Positions 59,035-64,000 of a stretch of DNA of 64,000 nt are shown here, one piece after another. The stretch lies in NCBI RefSeq assembly GCF_003863355.1, contig NZ_QQWG01000008.1:1-64000 (forward strand). The letters are read 5' to 3'. This stretch comes from Ancylomarina euxina (GTDB lineage: Bacteria > Bacteroidota > Bacteroidia > Bacteroidales > Marinifilaceae). The notes under the pieces are model-generated. The model was not told the origin of the DNA. It did not search any database and was given only the letters and a program-made list of their open reading frames with translations. A program made the translations under genes and the position numbers. Within the stretch, counting starts at the first letter, position 1. Each line of letters opens with the position of its first letter.

Positions 59035-60285
59035 ATGATCAACACAAACGAAATTATAGCGGCTATAGATATTGGGACAACTAAAATTGTTGCCATAGCT
59101 GGGAAAGTTACATCCAACGGAGAACTCCAGATATTAGGATTGGAAAAAACCAAATCAACAGGTGTTGTTAAGGGAGTGATCCAAAACATTAACCAAACAA
59201 TTGGAGCCATTCGTGAAGTGGTAGAAAAATTACAACAGAATACAAATCTTAAAATAGATAAGGCATACGTTGGCATTGCCGGACAGCATATTAGAAGCCT
59301 AAAGAATCGCCAGTTTAAATACATTCAAAACGGTTCTGAAATTATTACTCAAGAAGATATTGATACCATTCTGAAAGAAAACTTCAGAATTCCAATTCAA
59401 GTAGGCGAACAAATCCTCCACGTGATACCACAAGATTATGTGGTCGATAAAGATAAGGGAATTACAGACCCTCTGGGTATGGCTGGACGTAGACTTGATG
59501 GCAACTTCAATATCATTATTGGAAGAACTGCATCTGCTAGAAATATAGAAAACTGCGTAAAAGCTGTTGATATTGATATTGAAGAGTTGGTTCTTGAACC
59601 TTTAGCATCTTCACTTGCAGTACTTACTCATGAAGAAAAAGAAGCTGGTGTTGTACTTGTTGATATCGGCGGTGGAACCACAGATATCACTCTTTATTTC
59701 GATGGTGTTCTTCGTCATACAGCTGTCATTCCTTTTGGAGGCGATGTTGTGACCAAGGATATAAAAGAAGGCTGTCATCTTTTGCTAAAACAAGCTGAAG
59801 CACTAAAAGTACAGTTTGGCGAAGCTGTTGAACAATTAGCAGATAGTGACAAGGTGGTCAATATTCCACAAACTGGTGGCTGGGATCCCAAAGAAATTGC
59901 TTTTAAAACCGTTGCACAGATTATTCAGTGCCGTATGGAAGAAATTCTAGATCGTGTGAAATATCAAATTGACATGACCCCTTATGGCGATAAGCTTGGA
60001 GCAGGAATTGTTCTTACTGGAGGTGGCGCAATGCTTAAGAACCTTGATGTTTTGACCAAAGAAAAACTCGGAGTAGATGTTAGAATTGGTTATCCAAATG
60101 CTTCCGCTATGATTAAGGTTGATGAAGCCATTAATATGCCCATGTATGCAACAAGCATCGGTTTATTATTGAATGGTTTAAACAAACTTCAACACAGGCC
60201 TAGCGATGGCGTTTCGAACCAAGTAAATACTAAAACAAAAAAGAGAGGCTTAAAACGTTTCTTTGAAACTATATTTGATAATTAA
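59035..60285 (+). CDS. ftsA: Cell division actin homologue FtsA
   Basis: 416 aa. The actin-fold phosphate-1 loop AAIDIGTTKIVAIAG, the 1C (SHS2) region, the phosphate-2 motif VDIGGGTTDITLY and the adenosine motif VLTGGGAML are intact. A C-terminal amphipathic, basic membrane-targeting helix is visible (KKRGLKRFFETIFDN). It anchors FtsZ filaments to the membrane by binding the C-terminal peptide of FtsZ. The only clear peptide of that kind in the window belongs to the second ftsZ gene. Confidence 0.95.
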   Translation: MINTNEIIAAIDIGTTKIVAIAGKVTSNGELQILGLEKTKSTGVVKGVIQNINQTIGAIREVVEKLQQNTNLKIDKAYVGIAGQHIRSLKNRQFKYIQNGSEIITQEDIDTILKENFRIPIQVGEQILHVIPQDYVVDKDKGITDPLGMAGRRLDGNFNIIIGRTASARNIENCVKAVDIDIEELVLEPLASSLAVLTHEEKEAGVVLVDIGGGTTDITLYFDGVLRHTAVIPFGGDVVTKDIKEGCHLLLKQAEALKVQFGEAVEQLADSDKVVNIPQTGGWDPKEIAFKTVAQIIQCRMEEILDRVKYQIDMTPYGDKLGAGIVLTGGGAMLKNLDVLTKEKLGVDVRIGYPNASAMIKVDEAINMPMYATSIGLLLNGLNKLQHRPSDGVSNQVNTKTKKRGLKRFFETIFDN

Positions 60286-60391
60286 AATTTGAAAGACAAA
60301 TCTATGATGATATTGAATTCCCCTAGATATTCATATCAAATTCAAGTCTCATCAATTGGTCTATTAATAAAAACATTATAATCCCTAAATT

Positions 60392-61705
60392 ATGATTGAC
60401 GATATACTACCTGTTGATTTTGAAACAAAAGAAGAATCAATGATCAAAGTTATTGGTGTTGGAGGCGGTGGAAGTAACGCTGTCAATCACATGTATAAAG
60501 AAGGTATTAAAGATGTAGGTTTTGTAATTTGCAATACCGACTCTCAGGCTCTAATTGATAGTCCAATTCCTTTAAAAATACAATTAGGTAAAAGTTTAAC
60601 TGAAGGTCGAGGGGCAGGCAATAAACCTGAAAAAGGTCGCCAGTCTGCCATCGAAAGCATCGACGATGTCAATAAACTTTTTGGAGAAAAAACCAAGATG
60701 GTATTCATTACTGCTGGTATGGGTGGTGGCACTGGAACAGGTGCTGCACCAGTAATTGCAGAATTGGCTAAAGAAAAAAACATACTAACTGTTGGGATTG
60801 TAACGATTCCTTTCCTATTTGAAGGGAAACGCCGGGTACAACAAGCTCTCGAAGGCATTGAAAACTTAGAAAAACATGTGGATGCTTTATTGATCATTAA
60901 TAATGAGAAATTAAGAAGCATGTTTGGAGACCTGAAACTCTCTGAAGCTTTTGCTCAGGCTGATAGTGTTTTATCTATAGCTGCCAAATCAATTGCTGAA
61001 ATCATAACCGTTCATGGCTATGTAAACGTCGACTTTGCCGACGTTGAAACGGTAATGCGTAATTCAGGAGTTGCAATCATGGGATCGGCTAGCTTAGCTG
61101 GTGAAGACAGAGCCATAAAAGCAATTAAGCAAGCGCTGAATTCTCCATTATTGAACAGCAATAATATTTATGGAGCACGTAATATCTTACTTAACATCAT
61201 TTCTGGTGCTGAAGAAGCAACCATGACTGAGGTAACAGATATTACTGAATACGTTCAAGCAGTCGTTGGTAATGATGTGAATATTATATGGGGAAATGGT
61301 TACAGCGAATCGTGCAACGATGAATTAAGCGTAACTATTATTGCTACAGGTTTCACAGACAATCCAATTCCAGAGTTGAATATTCAACCTCGGGAACATG
61401 AGCTAAATAAAGCCCCTCAATTGGAGTTAATTATCGAAAATCCAGAAATGCTGGAAGCAGAAGCCAACAATTCAAAAAGAAAAACGACTGCTCCTAAAAT
61501 GAAAAATCTTAATCAAACAGAAACGGTCGAAGCTTACTTTGAAGATGAAGAGATTGTTGGCGAAATTGAAGAAAAGGTAAATGAAAGTAAGTCGAATAAT
61601 TCTTTTGTTGCTGCACAAGCCAAAGAGGTGAAAAAGGATAAAAAATCAGGTTGGTTCAAAGATACTTTAGGTTCATTATTCGATACCGAAGATACTTCAA
61701 TGTAA
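60392..61705 (+). CDS. ftsZ: Tubulin homologue FtsZ, first copy, lacking canonical C-terminal peptide
   Basis: 437 aa. The GTPase domain is complete: GVGGGGSNAVNHM (about 22-34), tubulin signature GGGTGTGAAP (111-120) and T7 loop NVDFAD (212-217) with the catalytic aspartates. It should therefore bind GTP and polymerise. The C-terminal linker (about 325-415) ends in KKSGWFKDTLGSLFD (417-431) rather than the usual IPAFxRR-type FtsA-binding peptide. The gene lies 106 bases after ftsA without a clear promoter. Whether it co-assembles with the second FtsZ, regulates it or works elsewhere is open. Confidence 0.92.
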   Translation: MIDDILPVDFETKEESMIKVIGVGGGGSNAVNHMYKEGIKDVGFVICNTDSQALIDSPIPLKIQLGKSLTEGRGAGNKPEKGRQSAIESIDDVNKLFGEKTKMVFITAGMGGGTGTGAAPVIAELAKEKNILTVGIVTIPFLFEGKRRVQQALEGIENLEKHVDALLIINNEKLRSMFGDLKLSEAFAQADSVLSIAAKSIAEIITVHGYVNVDFADVETVMRNSGVAIMGSASLAGEDRAIKAIKQALNSPLLNSNNIYGARNILLNIISGAEEATMTEVTDITEYVQAVVGNDVNIIWGNGYSESCNDELSVTIIATGFTDNPIPELNIQPREHELNKAPQLELIIENPEMLEAEANNSKRKTTAPKMKNLNQTETVEAYFEDEEIVGEIEEKVNESKSNNSFVAAQAKEVKKDKKSGWFKDTLGSLFDTEDTSM

Positions 61706-61791
61706 ATTATGATCTGGAAATAATTTTATTTCTTTAGTCTAATTTCACTTAGAAAATCTAAATAAAAATTAAGACATAGATAATTAAGTAT

Positions 61792-61799
61792 TACTTTTG
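61792..61799 (+). promoter_or_regulatory. -7 promoter element of the second ftsZ
   Basis: TACTTTTG, followed by CAGC, matches TAnnTTTG exactly and lies in the 153-base gap between the two ftsZ genes, predicting a leader of about 50 bases. No clear -33 TTG is at the expected spacing. It suggests that the second ftsZ can be expressed independently. Confidence 0.5.
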
Positions 61800-61858
61800 C
61801 AGCGCAAAACGTTAAATACAATTACACACATTCAACAGAGGATAAATAAGATAAATTA

Positions 61859-63133
61859 ATGAGCGAGGAATTAATGGATTTTGGCCTAGTAGAAAACGAA
61901 GCTTCAATTATTAAAGTAATTGGAGTTGGTGGTGGTGGAGGCAATGCTGTTAACTACATGTATCAACAAGGTATCAAAGATGTTGATTTTGTCATCTGTA
62001 ATACCGATGCACAAGCTTTAGCAAAAAGCAATGTGCCTAAAAAGATTCAACTAGGTGAATCTTTAACTGAAGGACGAGGAGCTGGTAACAAACCTGAGAA
62101 GGGCGAACAATCAGCTATCGAAAACCTTGATGATGTAATAGAGGTTCTAGCTGACAATACTAAAATGGTTTTTATTACTGCTGGAATGGGGGGTGGTACT
62201 GGAACTGGAGCAGCTCCTATCATTGCTAAGGCAGCAAAGGATATGAAGATCTTAACGGTTGGTATTGTAACTATTCCATTCCGTTTCGAAGGCAGACAAC
62301 GAATTAGCCAAGCAATTGAGGGCATCAGAAAACTTAAACAAAGCGTCGATTCTCTTCTTGTTATCGATAATGGGAAACTTTCAGAAATATATGGAGATCT
62401 TAAACTATCAACAGCCTTCTCTAAAGCTGATGATGTTTTAGCTACCGCAGCAAAAGGTATCGCTGAAATTATAACTTTACATGGTTATATTAATGTTGAC
62501 TTCGAAGATGTTAAAACCGTGATGACTGATAGTGGTGTTGCTGTTATGGGATCGGCGAGTGCGGAAGGTGAAGGACGAGCAGTGACGGCTATTCGTGAAG
62601 CTTTAACCTCTCCTCTTCTTGACAACAACGATGTTCGAGGAGCAAAATCTATTCTTCTTAATATCACGTCAGGAACCGAGGAAGTCACAATGGATGAAGT
62701 TGGTGAAATCACCGATTACGTTTATGAGGCTGTAGGTGATAGCGGTAATATTATTTGGGGTACTGGTCAGGATGAAGCTTTAGGAAATAAAATTTCTGTA
62801 ACTATTATTGCGACTGGTTTTGAGCATGATGATTCTGAAAACTACGATCCAAAACCTCAGCAAGCTATACTTAATAAGCCAAGTGCTTTCAAAGGCGGTA
62901 AAGGGCCAGCTAAAGTAACTGAGACTCAAAAATTACAGTTGGAATTAAATCCATTACCTGAGCAAGAAAATAAGCTTGATGAAAAACTGGATGCCAGTAA
63001 TATGAATGAGGCTGAAATTCAAGAAAACGAAGATATACCTGCCTTCAAGCGTAAACAAATTAATTTGCAACGAACCGAACCTTCAAGAACATCCAACGTG
63101 GTTCACTTCGACTTAGGTGATTTCGATAATTAA
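61859..63133 (+). CDS. ftsZ: Tubulin homologue FtsZ, second copy, with canonical C-terminal peptide
   Basis: 424 aa. It is strongly similar to the first copy over the whole GTPase domain, with GVGGGGGNAVNYM, GGGTGTGAAP and T7 loop NVDFED (212-217). The C-terminal linker is different and contains DIPAFKRKQINLQ (about 392-404), the canonical conserved peptide that binds FtsA, followed by about 20 extra residues. This copy is thus the better candidate for the main Z-ring protein. It has its own -7 promoter element and precedes yqeY, the usual neighbour of the single ftsZ in related genomes. Confidence 0.94.
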   Translation: MSEELMDFGLVENEASIIKVIGVGGGGGNAVNYMYQQGIKDVDFVICNTDAQALAKSNVPKKIQLGESLTEGRGAGNKPEKGEQSAIENLDDVIEVLADNTKMVFITAGMGGGTGTGAAPIIAKAAKDMKILTVGIVTIPFRFEGRQRISQAIEGIRKLKQSVDSLLVIDNGKLSEIYGDLKLSTAFSKADDVLATAAKGIAEIITLHGYINVDFEDVKTVMTDSGVAVMGSASAEGEGRAVTAIREALTSPLLDNNDVRGAKSILLNITSGTEEVTMDEVGEITDYVYEAVGDSGNIIWGTGQDEALGNKISVTIIATGFEHDDSENYDPKPQQAILNKPSAFKGGKGPAKVTETQKLQLELNPLPEQENKLDEKLDASNMNEAEIQENEDIPAFKRKQINLQRTEPSRTSNVVHFDLGDFDN

Positions 63134-63191
63134 TACAAATCTATATAAATCCGATCTACATACTCGGTTTTATATAATAATCTGATACATC

Positions 63192-63638
63192 ATGACTTTA
63201 TTAGAACAAATAAATAGCGATATAAAGGCTGCAATGAAAGCCAAAGACAAAGAAAAGCTACAAGCTCTTAGAGCGGTAAAAACGGCTTTTACGCTTGAAA
63301 TGACAAAAACCGGTAGTACTGAAATTGCTGATGCCGATGCTTTGAAAATTATTCAAAAACTAGCTAAACAAAGAAAAGACTCTGCTGATACTTACATAGC
63401 AGGTGGACGTCAAGAATTAGCTGATGTTGAGTTAAAAGAAATGTCTTTTATCGAAGCATATCTTCCTGCACAAATTAGTGATGAAGAACTAACTGCTGCC
63501 ATTAAGGTTTTGATTGAGAAAACTGGAGCTAGCTCTATAAAAGATATGGGTAAAGTTGTTGGTATGGCCTCTAAAGAATTAGCCGGTCGTGCTGAAGGAA
63601 AAACGATAGCCGACAAGGTGAAAGCATTGCTAGCATAG
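63192..63638 (+). CDS. GatB/YqeY domain protein
   Basis: 148 aa. The helical YqeY fold is recognisable from MTLLEQINSDIKAAMKAKDK, LKIIQKLAKQRKDSADTY and the C-terminal MGKVVGMASKELAGRAEGK. The domain also forms the tRNA-binding tail of GatB, the amidotransferase subunit, but the stand-alone protein has no settled role. It is 58 bases downstream of the second ftsZ and is followed by a strong terminator, so it ends the dcw transcription unit. Confidence 0.92.
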   Translation: MTLLEQINSDIKAAMKAKDKEKLQALRAVKTAFTLEMTKTGSTEIADADALKIIQKLAKQRKDSADTYIAGGRQELADVELKEMSFIEAYLPAQISDEELTAAIKVLIEKTGASSIKDMGKVVGMASKELAGRAEGKTIADKVKALLA

Positions 63639-63660
63639 CTGAATAATTTAGAAAAACCGA

Positions 63661-63700
63661 GAGGCTGTCAATAATAATTGACAGCCTCTTTTGTTTTATT
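63661..63700. terminator. Strong terminator at the end of the dcw cluster
   Basis: A perfect 12-bp stem (63661-63672 with 63677-63688, four-base loop) is followed on the plus strand by TTTTGTTTTATTTTT. On the minus strand a short T-run follows as well, so it probably also ends the convergent miaB-like gene, which stops at 63715. Confidence 0.92.
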
Positions 63701-63714
63701 TTTATCAGAATCGT

Positions 63715-64000
63715 TTATTCAATAATCTCTGCTATTATGGTTGCAGAGTTACAGCTAACTGCTTTTACTTTTACAAAATCACCAACTTTAAGATCGCTTT
63801 TAGGTAAAACAAAGGCTTTATTCTGTGAGCTTCGTCCATACAGTTCTTGATCCGATTTCTTAGAAACACCTTCAATTAAGATTTCAAAAGTTTTCCCAAT
63901 ATCACGCTGGTTACTTTCTAGTGACAATTGTCTTTGTAAGGCAATCATTTCATCCAAACGCTTCGATTTTACATCTTCAGGGATATTATCTTTCAGATTT
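63715..64000 (-). CDS. miaB: tRNA methylthiotransferase MiaB, C-terminal part, cut by window end
   Basis: Only the last 94 codons lie in the window; the frame stays open to 64000. KSKRLDEMIALQRQLS is the end of the radical SAM core, and a TRAM domain follows (FEILIEGVSKKSDQELYGRS, then SQNKAFVLPK). The SKKS/YGRS pattern is that of MiaB, which adds the 2-methylthio group to i6A37 in tRNA; MtaB or RimO are less likely. It converges on the dcw cluster across the terminator at 63661-63688. Confidence 0.85.
   Translation of the reverse strand, partial: NLKDNIPEDVKSKRLDEMIALQRQLSLESNQRDIGKTFEILIEGVSKKSDQELYGRSSQNKAFVLPKSDLKVGDFVKVKAVSCNSATIIAEIIE

Overview
The window looks like chromosomal DNA of a low-GC Bacteroidota, most likely a marine Marinilabiliales-type organism (inference). 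The support is A-rich ribosome binding sites, promoters with a TAnnTTTG -7 element, a Bacteroidota-style division and cell wall (dcw) operon without ddl, and the gene neighbourhood ppiD / CBS-domain protein / lptC / TPR protein / coaX / mfd. No rRNA or tRNA gene was seen.

Layout. (1) 1-246: the 5' end of a group IIC-like intron sitting directly behind a Rho-independent terminator and cut by the window edge. (2) 0.3-13 kb, minus strand: envelope and housekeeping genes (PhnA-like, cupin, periplasmic PPIase, CorC/GldE-like CBS protein, small membrane protein, LptC, TPR protein, CoaX, Mfd, Fbp). (3) 13-17.3 kb: aspartate kinase with a terminator-like hairpin in its leader, an orphan 107-aa gene, an SPFH protein and a catalytically degenerate tyrosine-recombinase-like protein. 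(4) 17.5-44.9 kb, minus strand: a roughly 27-kb co-directional accessory cluster, the most interesting part of the window. (5) 45-46.2 kb: a methyltransferase whose frame breaks at a T9 run, and a four-helix membrane protein. (6) 46.5-63.1 kb, plus strand: the dcw cluster mraZ-rsmH-ftsL-ftsI-murE-mraY-murD-ftsW-murG-murC-ftsQ-ftsA followed by two tandem ftsZ genes, then yqeY and the C-terminal end of miaB.

The accessory cluster combines three modules. The isoprenoid module has a DUF116-polyprenyl synthetase fusion, two terpene-cyclase/prenyltransferase-fold proteins (one with an intact class II DTDD acid motif), a radical SAM enzyme and a Cys-rich ferredoxin. The redox module has a fused NuoE-NuoF flavoprotein, a [2Fe-2S]/FAD/[4Fe-4S] protein that has lost its NAD(P) domain, a NapH/NosR-like polyferredoxin, a Tat-type four-cluster ferredoxin and a small Tat-type Cys protein. 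The envelope module has six PQQ-like beta-propellers, one NHL propeller, a LolD-like ATPase and a 1094-aa FtsX-type permease. My inference is that the cluster makes, exports or redox-processes an uncharacterised cyclic terpenoid in the envelope. I recognise no described pathway with this composition.

The cluster also holds a GIY-YIG gene bracketed by two copies of a palindromic element, and a GC-rich array of fourteen or fifteen 21-bp units spaced at about two helical turns. The dcw operon has an MraZ-box promoter and a duplicated ftsZ in which only the second copy keeps the FtsA-binding C-terminal peptide.
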